Positions 8,273 to 16,103 of a DNA stretch of 64,000 bases are shown here, piece after piece. A program made the position numbers and the translations under genes. The DNA comes from Streptomyces sp. CA-210063 (GTDB lineage Bacteria > Actinomycetota > Actinomycetes > Streptomycetales > Streptomycetaceae), in assembly GCF_024612015.1 (NCBI RefSeq), contig NZ_CP102512.1, forward strand, positions 3,348,001 to 3,412,000, in the 5' to 3' direction. Positions within the stretch are counted from its first letter, which is position 1. Each line of letters begins with the position of its first letter. The notes beneath the pieces are model-generated. The model did no database searches and was not told the DNA's origin. It saw only the letters and a list, made by a program, of their open reading frames with translations.

Positions 8273-9679
8273 TCACCGCCAGCGGCCGATCTCGACGTTC
8301 TCCAGAACGCCGAGCGCGTCGGGGACCAGGACCGCGGCCGAGTAGTAGGCCGTCACGAGGTACTTGATGATCGCCTGTTCGTTGATGCCCATGAAGCGCA
8401 CGGACAGGCTGGGCTCGATCTCGTCCGGGATGTTCGCGGCCCGCAGACCGATGACGCCCTGGTCCTCCTCCCCGGTACGCATGGCGATGATCGACGTGGT
8501 CCTGGCCTCGGTCACCGGGATCTTGTTGCACGGGTAGATCGGCACGCCGCGCCAGGTCGGGATGCGGTTCCCGGCGATGTCGATGGTCTCGGGGACGAGT
8601 CCGCGCTTGTTGAGCTCGCGGCCGAACGCGGAGATCGCGCGCGGGTGGGCGAGCAGCAGCTTGGTGCCCCGGCGGCGGCTGAGCAGTTCGTCCAGGTCGT
8701 CGGGGCTGGGCACGCCGTCGTGCGGCTGGAGCCGCTGGTCGTACTCGCAGTTGTGGAGGAGGCCGAACTCGCGGTTGTTGATGAGCTCGTGCTCCTGGCG
8801 CTCCTTCAACGCCTCGACGGTCAGCCGGACCTGCTGCTCGGTCTGGTTCATCGGCTGGTTGTAGAGGTCGGCCACGCGCGTGTGGATGCGCAGCACGGTC
8901 TGGGCGACGCTCAGTTCGTACTCGCGCGGCGCGGCCTCGTAGTCGACGAAGGTGTGCGGGATGTCCGGCTCACCGCTGTGGCCGGCGGCGAGGTCGATCT
9001 CCTTCTCGCCGTACTTGTTGGTGCGCTGCGACGGGATGGAACGCTGCTCCTGAAGGTGCTCGCTCAGGGTCTCGGCGCGCTCCGAGATCTGCTCGACGGC
9101 CGCACGCGGCAGGACCAGTACCGTGCACGCGGTGACCGCGCGGGCCGTGTACTCCCAGATCGCGTCGGGGTCGAGCAGCGACTGGTCGCCGAAGTAGGCC
9201 CCGTCTGCCAGCACACCGAGGACCGCGTCGTCGCCGTAGGGTCCGGTGCCGATCTTCTCGACCTTGCCGTGCGCGAGCAGGAACACCTCCTCGGCATGGC
9301 TGCCGAACTCGGCCAGCACATCACCGGGCGAGAACTCCCGCTGCTCGCACCGCTGGGCCAGCTCGCCCAGCACGTCGATGTCCTCGTAAGTCCGCAGGGC
9401 CGGCAGTTCGCCCAGTTCGGCGGGGATGACGGCGACCCGGTCGCCGGTCTTCACAAAAGTGACGCGGCCGTCGCCGACCGCGTAGGTGAGCCGCCTGTTC
9501 ACCCGGTATGTGCCACCCTGCACGTTCACCCAGGGCAGGGTGCGCAGCAGCCAGCGGGAGCTGATCTCCTGCATCTGTGGTGTGGACTTCGTGGTGGTGG
9601 CCAGGTTGCGGGCAGCGGCCGTGCCGAGACTCTGCTGCGGCCTGTCCTGCTGCGAGCGAACCTCTTCGCCTACCGACAT
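8273..9679 (-). CDS. Family 2B encapsulin shell protein, EshA-like, with cyclic-nucleotide-binding domain
   Basis: A 468-residue protein. Residues 1-99 and about 215-468 match the HK97-type shell fold of EshA-like proteins (N-arm with [21 protein letters not shown]- and A-domain segments [29 protein letters not shown]-terminal [19 protein letters not shown]). A cyclic-nucleotide-binding domain is inserted at about 100-210 ([20 protein letters not shown]). In its phosphate cassette, [20 protein letters not shown], the usual Glu is Asp while the Arg is kept, so nucleotide affinity is uncertain. EshA of S. griseus affects sporulation; relatives build empty or cargo-filled nanocompartments. The downstream polyprenyl synthase is the probable cargo. 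A 292-bp upstream gap separates it from the divergent amidase gene. Confidence 0.9.
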   Translation of the reverse strand: MSVGEEVRSQQDRPQQSLGTAAARNLATTTKSTPQMQEISSRWLLRTLPWVNVQGGTYRVNRRLTYAVGDGRVTFVKTGDRVAVIPAELGELPALRTYEDIDVLGELAQRCEQREFSPGDVLAEFGSHAEEVFLLAHGKVEKIGTGPYGDDAVLGVLADGAYFGDQSLLDPDAIWEYTARAVTACTVLVLPRAAVEQISERAETLSEHLQEQRSIPSQRTNKYGEKEIDLAAGHSGEPDIPHTFVDYEAAPREYELSVAQTVLRIHTRVADLYNQPMNQTEQQVRLTVEALKERQEHELINNREFGLLHNCEYDQRLQPHDGVPSPDDLDELLSRRRGTKLLLAHPRAISAFGRELNKRGLVPETIDIAGNRIPTWRGVPIYPCNKIPVTEARTTSIIAMRTGEEDQGVIGLRAANIPDEIEPSLSVRFMGINEQAIIKYLVTAYYSAAVLVPDALGVLENVEIGRWR

Positions 9680-9971
9680 ACGGATTCCCCTCCGGGTGCA
9701 CTGATATCGCGGTCACCGATCTCGCGACCCAGCCTCCCACCGCGGAATGTGCCGGTGCTATTACCCGAAAGAGCGGGAATGGATCTTAGAAGTCTGGGCA
9801 TATCAGGGGACTTTGTCGACGATCCGCGCGCCGGGCGGGCTCCTCGCCGAATCTGACCGGATCGACTCGCACGTCCCACCGTCAACTGGCTCCCACCGGG
9901 CGTTGGGAGTACAAGCCTGCGTACGAGGCGGCCACGACCAGCGGCCGTCGCACCGTACGAAGGAGTCGGCC

Positions 9972-10562
9972 ATGGCCCCACCCATGTCCGCGGGAAGATT
10001 TCTCACCGTCCTCAAGAACGAGGGCGTCCGGGTCGTCGAGGTCGGCGACTGGGAACATCACAACCGCAACCACAAGGGCCCCTGGGGACCCGTCCACGGC
10101 GTGATGATCCACCACACCGTCACCTCCGGCAGCGAACGCACCGTCCGCATCTGCCGCGACGGCTACTCGGGCCTGCCGGGCCCGTTGTGCCACGGCGTCA
10201 TCACCAAGGACGGCCGGGTCCACCTCGTCGGTTACGGCCGCGCCAATCACGCCGGTTTCGGCGACGACGACGTCCTGCGGGCCGTGATCGCCGAGAAGGC
10301 CCTCCCGCTGGACAACGAGGCCAACACCGACGGCAACCGGCACTTCTACGGTTTCGAGTGCGAGAACCTCGGCGACGGCAAGGATCCCTGGCCCAAGGCC
10401 CAACTCGACGCCATCGAGAGGGTCTCCGCAGCCATCTGCCGTCACCACGGCTGGAACCAGCGGTCCGTCATCGGCCATCTCGAATGGCAGCCCGGCAAGG
10501 TCGACCCCCGGGGCTTCACCATGGCCTCCATGAGAGAGCGAATACGGGCCCGCCTGAAGTAG
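9972..10562 (+). CDS. N-acetylmuramoyl-L-alanine amidase (Amidase_2/PGRP fold)
   Basis: A 196-residue cytosolic-looking amidase without signal peptide. It shows the zinc ligands of the Amidase_2 family: His in VMIHHTVTSG (residues 47-48), His in VIGHLEW (169) and the acid in GKVDP (178). It would cut the bond between N-acetylmuramic acid and L-alanine. The lack of a signal peptide recalls phage endolysins, but no phage genes are near. ATG 9972 is chosen because an AAGGAGT ribosome site lies just upstream; the longer open frame before it has no conserved content. Confidence 0.88.
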   Translation: MAPPMSAGRFLTVLKNEGVRVVEVGDWEHHNRNHKGPWGPVHGVMIHHTVTSGSERTVRICRDGYSGLPGPLCHGVITKDGRVHLVGYGRANHAGFGDDDVLRAVIAEKALPLDNEANTDGNRHFYGFECENLGDGKDPWPKAQLDAIERVSAAICRHHGWNQRSVIGHLEWQPGKVDPRGFTMASMRERIRARLK

Positions 10563-10619
10563 GGACCCGATCGTGGGCGGCCCCCGGCGCCGGCCGGTCA
10601 TGTGTCCGACAATGGGCGG

Positions 10620-11537
10620 ATGACCGGCCATCCCCGCGCCCCCGACCCCGACCCCGCCACCGCCCTGCGCCCCCGGCTGCCGTCCCCCCTCCAGGAGGTC
10701 GCGGACGACCGCTTCGCCCGCCACGGCGTCCGGCTGCTCCTCAAGCGCGACGACCTGATCCATCCGCAGCTCATCGGCAACAAGTGGCGCAAGCTCGTCC
10801 CCAGTCTGCGCGCGGCGGCCGGCCGTCCGCTGCTCACCTTCGGCGGCGCCTACTCGAACCATCTGCGCGCCACCGCCGCCGCGGGCCGCCTCCTGGGCGT
10901 GCCCACCATCGGCGTGGTCCGCGGCCAGGAGCTGGCCGACCGCCCCCTCAACCCGTCCCTGGCCCGCTGCACGGCCGACGGCATGCGGCTCCACTTCGTC
11001 GACAGATCGACGTATCGCCACAAGACCGACCCGGCCACCCTGGCCGCCGTGCTCCGCGCCGCCGGCGCCGAGGACGCCTATGTCGTCCCCGAGGGCGGCA
11101 GCAACGCCCTCGCCGTACGCGGCTGCCAGGATCTCGGCACGGAACTGCGCGGCCGGGCCGACGTCGTGGCCATCGCCTGCGGCACCGGCGGCACCCTCGC
11201 CGGTCTGGCCGCCGGTCTGGCCCCCGACCAGCGCGCCCTCGGCATCCCCGTCCTCAAGGGCGGCTTCCTCGAAGAGGAGATACGAAGACTCCAGGACCAG
11301 GCCTTCGGCGGCCCGCGCGGCGACTGGCGGCTCGACGAGCGCTTCCACTTCGGCGGCTACGCCCGCACCACGCCCGAGCTGGACGCCTTCGCCGCCGACT
11401 TCGAGACCCGCCACGGCCTCCCCGTGGAACGTCTCTATGTCGCCAAGTTGCTCCACGGACTTGTCACCCTCACATCGGAAGGCGTCTTCCCGCGCGGGAC
11501 GACGATCACCGCGGTGATCACAGGGCGCCCGTTCTAG
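10620..11537 (+). CDS. PLP-dependent ACC deaminase / D-cysteine desulfhydrase family enzyme
   Basis: A 305-residue member of the fold-type II PLP enzymes. The PLP-lysine motif GNKWRKL lies at residues 53-59, the phosphate-binding stretch around ACGTGGTLAGLAAG near 180, and FGGAYSNHLRA near 76 matches the substrate loop. Relatives degrade 1-aminocyclopropane-1-carboxylate or D-cysteine to an oxoacid and ammonia; which one cannot be decided. Its end overlaps by 4 bp the convergent antiporter gene. ATG 10620 is preferred over GTG 10602 by alignment with the family length. Confidence 0.87.
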   Translation: MTGHPRAPDPDPATALRPRLPSPLQEVADDRFARHGVRLLLKRDDLIHPQLIGNKWRKLVPSLRAAAGRPLLTFGGAYSNHLRATAAAGRLLGVPTIGVVRGQELADRPLNPSLARCTADGMRLHFVDRSTYRHKTDPATLAAVLRAAGAEDAYVVPEGGSNALAVRGCQDLGTELRGRADVVAIACGTGGTLAGLAAGLAPDQRALGIPVLKGGFLEEEIRRLQDQAFGGPRGDWRLDERFHFGGYARTTPELDAFAADFETRHGLPVERLYVAKLLHGLVTLTSEGVFPRGTTITAVITGRPF

Positions 11538-13129
11538 GACGCCTCGCGGTAGACCGCGGCCTCCTCCAGGTCCAGTCTCCGCAGCAGCGTGCGCAGCATC
11601 TCGTCGTCGATGTAGCGGCCGTCCCGCAGCCTCACGAACATCTCGCGCTCGGCGCCGATCATCTCCCGGGAGAGGCGGCTGTAGACGTCGTCGACGCTCT
11701 CCCCGGTCACCGGGTTCACCGCGCCGAGCCGCTCCCAGACCGCGTTGCGGCGCCGTTCCAGGACCGTACGGAGACGGTCGACGAGCGGCGGCGGCAGCTC
11801 GTTGCTCTCGTTCGCGAGGAGTTCGTCGAGGCGGGCCTCGGCGGCCCGGGACGCCTGGGCCTGGGCGTTGGCCTCGGCGAGCGTCTCGGCCTGCTGGTCG
11901 CGTCCCGGCAGCTTCAGCACCCGGATCAGCGGCGGCAGGGTCAACCCCTGGATGACCAGCGTCCCGATGACCGTCGTGAAGGTCAGGAAGAGGATCAGGT
12001 TCCGCTCGGGGAAGTCCTCCCCGCCGTGCACCGTGAGCGGGATCGAGAAGGCGATGGCCAGCGAGACGACGCCCCGCATGCCGGCCCAGGCCACGACGAA
12101 CGGCCCCTTCCAGGTGGGATTGCCCTCCCGTTCCCGGATCCGCCGGGACAGCATCCGGGGCAGGAAGGTCGCTGGATACACCCATATGAACCGGGACGCG
12201 ACGACGACGAGGAAGACGGCCACGGCGTACCAGCCGGCGCGCACCCCCTCGTACTCGCCCAGTCCTTCGAGGACGACCTGGAGCTGCAGTCCGATGAGGG
12301 CGAACACGGCGGACTCCAGCAGGAAGGCGACCATCTTCCAGACGGCCTCCTCCTGGAGGCGGGTGGCGAAGTCGACCTGCCAGTTGCGGTGGCCGAGATA
12401 CAGGCCGACGACGACCACGGCGAGCACGCCGGAGGCGTGCACCCACTCGGCGAGCCCGTAGGCGACGAAGGGGATCAGCAGGGAGAGTGTGTTCTGCAGC
12501 AGCGCTTCCTTCAGGTGCGTGCGCAGCCAGTGGATCGGCATCATCAGCAGCAGGCCCACCGCGACGCCGCCGACCGCCGCCACCAGGAACTCGACGATCC
12601 CGCCGGTCCAGCTCGCGCCCTCGCCGACGGCGGCCGCGAGGGCCACCCGGTAGGCGGTGATCGCGGTCGCGTCGTTCACCAGGGACTCGCCCTGCAGGAT
12701 CGTGGTGATCCGCGACGGCAGCCCCACCCGCCGGGCGACCGCCGTCGCCGCGACCGCGTCCGGCGGCGCCACGATCGCGCCCAGCACCAGCGCGGCGGTC
12801 AGCGGCAGCCCCGGCACGATCATGTACGCGGCCCAGCCCACGGAGAGGGTGGCGAAGAGCACGTAGCCGACCGACAGCAGCGCCACGGGCCTCAGTTGGG
12901 CCCGCAGATCGAGGTAGGAGCTGTCGCCGGCGGCCGTGTACAGCAGTGGCGGCAGGATCAGCGGCAGGACGATCTCGGGGTCGAGCTCGTAGTGCGGCAC
13001 GCCGGGCAGGTACGACACCACGAGCCCCACCGCGACCAGCAGCAGCGGGGCGGGCACCGGCGTACGCCGGGCGGCTCCGGCAACCGTCGCGCTCCCCGCG
13101 ACCAGCAACAGCAAGGGCAAAAAGTGCAT
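11534..13129 (-). CDS. Na+/H+ antiporter, CPA1/NhaP type
   Basis: A 531-residue membrane transporter with about twelve hydrophobic segments over residues 1-410 and a charged cytosolic C-terminus of ~120 residues. Signature stretches are seen: IVAPPDAVAATAVA near 120, GESLVNDATAI near 145 and AGMRGVVSLAIAF near 355. It exchanges protons for Na+ or K+ across the membrane. It is divergent from a UBP-type zinc finger gene 60 bp away; the two kinds of protein are often linked or fused in actinomycetes, so the small protein may be its regulatory partner. Confidence 0.93.
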   Translation of the reverse strand: MHFLPLLLLVAGSATVAGAARRTPVPAPLLLVAVGLVVSYLPGVPHYELDPEIVLPLILPPLLYTAAGDSSYLDLRAQLRPVALLSVGYVLFATLSVGWAAYMIVPGLPLTAALVLGAIVAPPDAVAATAVARRVGLPSRITTILQGESLVNDATAITAYRVALAAAVGEGASWTGGIVEFLVAAVGGVAVGLLLMMPIHWLRTHLKEALLQNTLSLLIPFVAYGLAEWVHASGVLAVVVVGLYLGHRNWQVDFATRLQEEAVWKMVAFLLESAVFALIGLQLQVVLEGLGEYEGVRAGWYAVAVFLVVVASRFIWVYPATFLPRMLSRRIREREGNPTWKGPFVVAWAGMRGVVSLAIAFSIPLTVHGGEDFPERNLILFLTFTTVIGTLVIQGLTLPPLIRVLKLPGRDQQAETLAEANAQAQASRAAEARLDELLANESNELPPPLVDRLRTVLERRRNAVWERLGAVNPVTGESVDDVYSRLSREMIGAEREMFVRLRDGRYIDDEMLRTLLRRLDLEEAAVYREAS

Positions 13130-13189
13130 CGCTTCCCGCCGTCTTCGTTTCCGCGCGAGGTTTCGCGCACCCGTCGTAACCTGGCAATC

Positions 13190-13450
13190 ATGAAACAGTG
13201 CACGCACGCGGACGCGCTGCCGCACCCCGAGCCCGAACCCCTGAGCGAGACGTGCCCGGAGTGCCTGGCCGCCGGGAGCCACCCGGTGCAGTTGCGGATG
13301 TGCCTGGAGTGCGGGCACGTGGGCTGCTGCGACTCCTCGCCGATGCGGCACGCGACCGAGCACCACAAGGAGAGCGGCCATCCCATCATGCGCACCTTCG
13401 AAGCGGGCGAGTCCTGGCGCTGGTGCTTCGTCGACCATGTACTCGTATGA
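13190..13450 (+). CDS. UBP-type zinc finger protein
   Basis: An 86-residue protein with the full ZnF-UBP pattern: CTHAD at the N-terminus, CPECLAAG, LRMCLECGHVGCCDSS, then HATEHHKESGHPIMR with the conserved histidines and a final WRWCFVDH. In eukaryotes this fold binds the ubiquitin C-terminus; in bacteria it occurs as a small stand-alone protein next to or fused to Na+/H+ antiporters. Its role is unknown, probably regulatory for the divergent antiporter. Confidence 0.9.
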   Translation: MKQCTHADALPHPEPEPLSETCPECLAAGSHPVQLRMCLECGHVGCCDSSPMRHATEHHKESGHPIMRTFEAGESWRWCFVDHVLV

Positions 13451-13801
13451 CCCGAAGGAGCCGATCGGACCCGAACAGGACCCCTCCGAACACGTCCGCG
13501 ACGTCGTACGACGGAACCATGTCACCCCGTGACACGTCGACGTACTCGTGTGACAAGGTTCGGCAGTCCGACGCCTGGGTACGTCAATCCGGCGCGCGCT
13601 CTTCCTATTTGAGGCCCGCAGACCTCTAGCCACCGAGCGTATTCATAGGCTTACTATGAGTGACAGCATGGGGTGGGGTCTCCAGGACCCTGAGGACACG
13701 GCACTCGGGAGCGCGATAGCGTCACCGCTGAACCACGTAGCGCATTACCCGGGGGGCGACCCTCGGCCCCCGAAGAAGCTTGTACCACCTTGGAGGTGAG
13801 G
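13451..13801 (+). promoter_or_regulatory. Upstream control region of the anti-sigma/sigH operon
   Basis: A 350-bp non-coding stretch. It contains an inverted repeat GTCAC-CCC-GTGAC at 13521-13533, an AT-rich patch CATAGGCTTACTATGA (about 13645-13660) that could hold a -10 element, and the strong ribosome site TTGGAGGTGA just before GTG 13802. In S. coelicolor several stress- and development-controlled promoters lie here (knowledge); I cannot assign individual ones. Confidence 0.5.
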
Positions 13802-14215
13802 GTGTCCCAGATCGCAGGCGAGCCCGGGACCCAGGACTTCGTGGAAGTCCGGCTGCCGGCCGCGGGTGCCTACCTGTCGGTGCTGCGTACGGCGACGGCC
13901 GGCCTCGCGGCCCGTTTGGACTTCACCCTCGACGAGATCGAGGACCTTCGCATCGCGGTCGACGAGGCCTGCGCGATCCTGCTCCAGCAGGCCGTGCCCG
14001 GCTCGGTGCTGAGCTGTACCTTCCGCCTCATCGACGATTCGCTGGAGGTCACGGTGTCGGCCCCCACCACGGACGGCCACGCCCCCGCACGAGACACCTT
14101 CGCCTGGACCGTGCTGTCGGCCCTGGCGGGCAAGGTCTCCTCCGCGGTCGCCGACGACAAAACCGTTTCGATCAGCCTCTACAAACAGCGCGGCGCGGGA
14201 CCCGGGCCGGCGTGA
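13802..14215 (+). CDS. rshA: RsbW-like anti-sigma factor homologue (PrsH/RshA/UshX type)
   Basis: A 137-residue HATPase_c-fold protein of the RsbW/SpoIIAB class. The N-box region reads VDEACAILLQQA near residue 60, so the family's usual Asn is missing, and no clear glycine-rich ATP lid is present; kinase activity is therefore doubtful although sigma binding may remain. GTG 13802 follows TGGAGGTGA. Its TGA overlaps the GTG of the sigma factor gene, which points to translational coupling. It corresponds to the anti-sigma homologue encoded before sigH in S. coelicolor. Confidence 0.88.
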   Translation: MSQIAGEPGTQDFVEVRLPAAGAYLSVLRTATAGLAARLDFTLDEIEDLRIAVDEACAILLQQAVPGSVLSCTFRLIDDSLEVTVSAPTTDGHAPARDTFAWTVLSALAGKVSSAVADDKTVSISLYKQRGAGPGPA

Positions 14216-15369
14216 GGAACGGGGACGGTCCGGTGCGGGACGAAGAACGCGGCACACGGGAACTTCCCGCGGAGGATGACGGCGGTCCGAGTGGACCGGC
14301 GCATCTGGCGGACGGCGTCGACGGCATCCCCGAGCAGGCCCGGCCGCACCCGGAGGACGACTCCTCGGCGGCGGCCGGAGCGTCTCGGTGGGCGGAGCCG
14401 GCCGACGGCGAGGAGCGCGAGGCGCTCTCCGACGGGCAACGGGATCCGGAGAGTGCCCTACGGAGCACCACGTCCTCACGAGGGCGGACTGGGGCCTCCC
14501 CCGCTCGAGCACAGTCGAGAGCTGGGGGAACGGTGACGGCGGGCGGGACTATGAGCGAGCACGAGCGACACGACGAGGCGGGCGCGCAGAGCGTGCGAAG
14601 CACGCAGCACGACCCTCAGGACCGCAGCGGGGCGCGAGCCCTGTTCGTACAGCTGCGTGCCCTGCCGGACGGCAGTGCCGAGTACGCGGAGCTGCGCAAC
14701 CGGCTGGTCCGGATGCATCTGCCGCTCGTGGAGCACCTCGCACGCCGCTTCCGCAACCGCGGCGAGCCGCTGGACGACCTGACGCAGGTCGCCACCATCG
14801 GCCTGATCAAGTCGGTGGACCGCTTCGACCCGGACCGCGGCGTGGAGTTCTCCACGTACGCGACCCCCACGGTCGTCGGCGAGATCAAGCGGCACTTCCG
14901 CGACAAGGGCTGGGCGGTGCGGGTGCCGCGCCGGCTGCAGGAGCTGCGCCTCGCGCTGACCACGGCCACGGCCGAGCTGTCCCAGCAGCACGGCCGGTCC
15001 CCGACGGTGCACGAGCTGGCCGAGAAGCTGGCCATCTCGGAGGAGGAGGTCCTGGAGGGCCTGGAGTCGGCCAACGCGTACTCCACGCTGTCCCTGGACG
15101 TCCCCGACACCGACGACGAGTCACCGGCCGTCGCGGACACGCTCGGCGCCGAGGACGAGGCACTGGAGGGCGTCGAGTACCGCGAGTCCCTCAAGCCGCT
15201 GCTGGAGGACCTCCCGCCCCGGGAGAAGCGCATCCTGCTCCTGCGCTTCTTCGGCAACATGACCCAGTCGCAGATCGCGCAGGAGGTCGGCATCTCCCAG
15301 ATGCACGTCTCCCGCCTGCTGGCGAGGACGCTGGCACAGCTGCGCGAGAAGCTGCTGGTGGAGGAGTAG
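14212..15369 (+). CDS. sigH: Stress sigma factor SigH (SigB/SigF family)
   Basis: The sigma core (last ~260 residues) has region 2 (RMHLPLVEHLARRFRNRGEP to VEFSTYATPTVVGEIKRHFR), region 3 and region 4 (MTQSQIAQEVGISQMHVSRL). In front lies a ~113-residue acidic, low-complexity extension if translation starts at GTG 14212; ATG 14551 would give a 272-residue core form. SigH of S. coelicolor is known to be made in several lengths and to be processed by proteolysis, so both starts may be used. The same frame stays open upstream through the whole anti-sigma gene to 13780. A dispersed palindromic repeat lies in the extension at 14495-14529. It directs osmotic-stress and septation genes. Confidence 0.9.
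   Translation: MRNGDGPVRDEERGTRELPAEDDGGPSGPAHLADGVDGIPEQARPHPEDDSSAAAGASRWAEPADGEEREALSDGQRDPESALRSTTSSRGRTGASPARAQSRAGGTVTAGGTMSEHERHDEAGAQSVRSTQHDPQDRSGARALFVQLRALPDGSAEYAELRNRLVRMHLPLVEHLARRFRNRGEPLDDLTQVATIGLIKSVDRFDPDRGVEFSTYATPTVVGEIKRHFRDKGWAVRVPRRLQELRLALTTATAELSQQHGRSPTVHELAEKLAISEEEVLEGLESANAYSTLSLDVPDTDDESPAVADTLGAEDEALEGVEYRESLKPLLEDLPPREKRILLLRFFGNMTQSQIAQEVGISQMHVSRLLARTLAQLREKLLVEE
14495..14529. repeat. Palindromic repeat inside the sigH N-terminal extension
   Basis: CCTCCCCCGCTCGAGC followed by ACAGTCGAGAGCTGGGGGA forms a hairpin. A close relative stands between genes at 63611-63645. Here it lies in frame, 21 bp before the ATG at 14551. Confidence 0.7.
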
Positions 15370-15477
15370 CGGCCCCGCCCCGTCAGGGGCGTGGGGCTGT
15401 ATCGGCGCGCGGCTCCACCGTGCGGGCGCGCGCAGCCACCGACGGTCGCCGCTTCCCTGCCGCGCTCCGGCGGAGCG

Positions 15478-15930
15478 CTATCGCTTCGTCTCCTCCGCCC
15501 GGCCCGGCCCCTGGATTCCGAGGGCCTGGGTCGTCGCGGGATTGATCAGCAGGACCAGTGCGGCGACGGCGACGGCGGCCAGCACGATGCCCGCCGGGAT
15601 CGACAGGCTGTCGGCGCGCAGCAGGTTGTAGGCCACCGGCAGCGCCATGATCTGGGTGATCACGGCGGGCCCCCGGCTCCAGCCGCGCCGCAGCAGCAGC
15701 CCGCGGGCGGCGATCAGCGGCAGCAGGGCCAGCGCGATGAGCGTGATGCCCCCGGTGACACCGGTGCTCAGGTCGCCGGAGTCGCCGGTGAAGCCCAGGA
15801 CGAGCATCGCTCCGCCGCCCACCAGCAGGGCCACCCCCTCCAGCGCGGCCAGCGCGGCCGCGGCGGTCAGCCGCCCGGGGCGGGGCTCGGCGTCGGAGGT
15901 GTCCGGTGTGGGGTTCTGCTCAGGGCTCAC
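15478..15930 (-). CDS. Small integral membrane protein, four helices
   Basis: A 150-residue protein. After a polar Pro-rich N-terminus (about 30 residues) come four hydrophobic segments (AALEGVALLVGGGAMLVLGF, ITLIALALLPLIAARGLLL, a middle one near VITQIMALPVAYNLL, and IVLAAVAVAALVLLI). No enzymatic motif. GTG 15930 is chosen, as the frame upstream is arginine-rich and unlike protein. It faces sigH tail-to-tail across a 108-bp gap that holds a GGGGC..GGGGCTGTATCG type dispersed repeat (15383-15440). Function unknown. Confidence 0.8.
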   Translation of the reverse strand: MSPEQNPTPDTSDAEPRPGRLTAAAALAALEGVALLVGGGAMLVLGFTGDSGDLSTGVTGGITLIALALLPLIAARGLLLRRGWSRGPAVITQIMALPVAYNLLRADSLSIPAGIVLAAVAVAALVLLINPATTQALGIQGPGRAEETKR

Positions 15931-16103
15931 CCCTGAAGGGTAGCCGTCGCCCGAGGGCCCGCCCCGGCCCCGGTACCCGCTCCGGCGCCCGGCACACACG
16001 GTGCCGCCGCGCGCCCTCACGTGCTCATCGTCACTACCCGATCTCCCGCTTGATCCGCACCTCGGTATGGGGCGAGTACCACCCAGTAGGTACCCTGCAA
16101 TCC

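Noticed and set aside
9972..10562. Amidase as part of a prophage
   Set aside because: No holin, tail or integrase genes are near; it is a single gene among housekeeping genes.
9882..13450. Two open frames of over 1000 codons on both strands
   Set aside because: They run across amidase, PLP enzyme and antiporter genes in wrong frames, are arginine/glycine-rich and lack domains.
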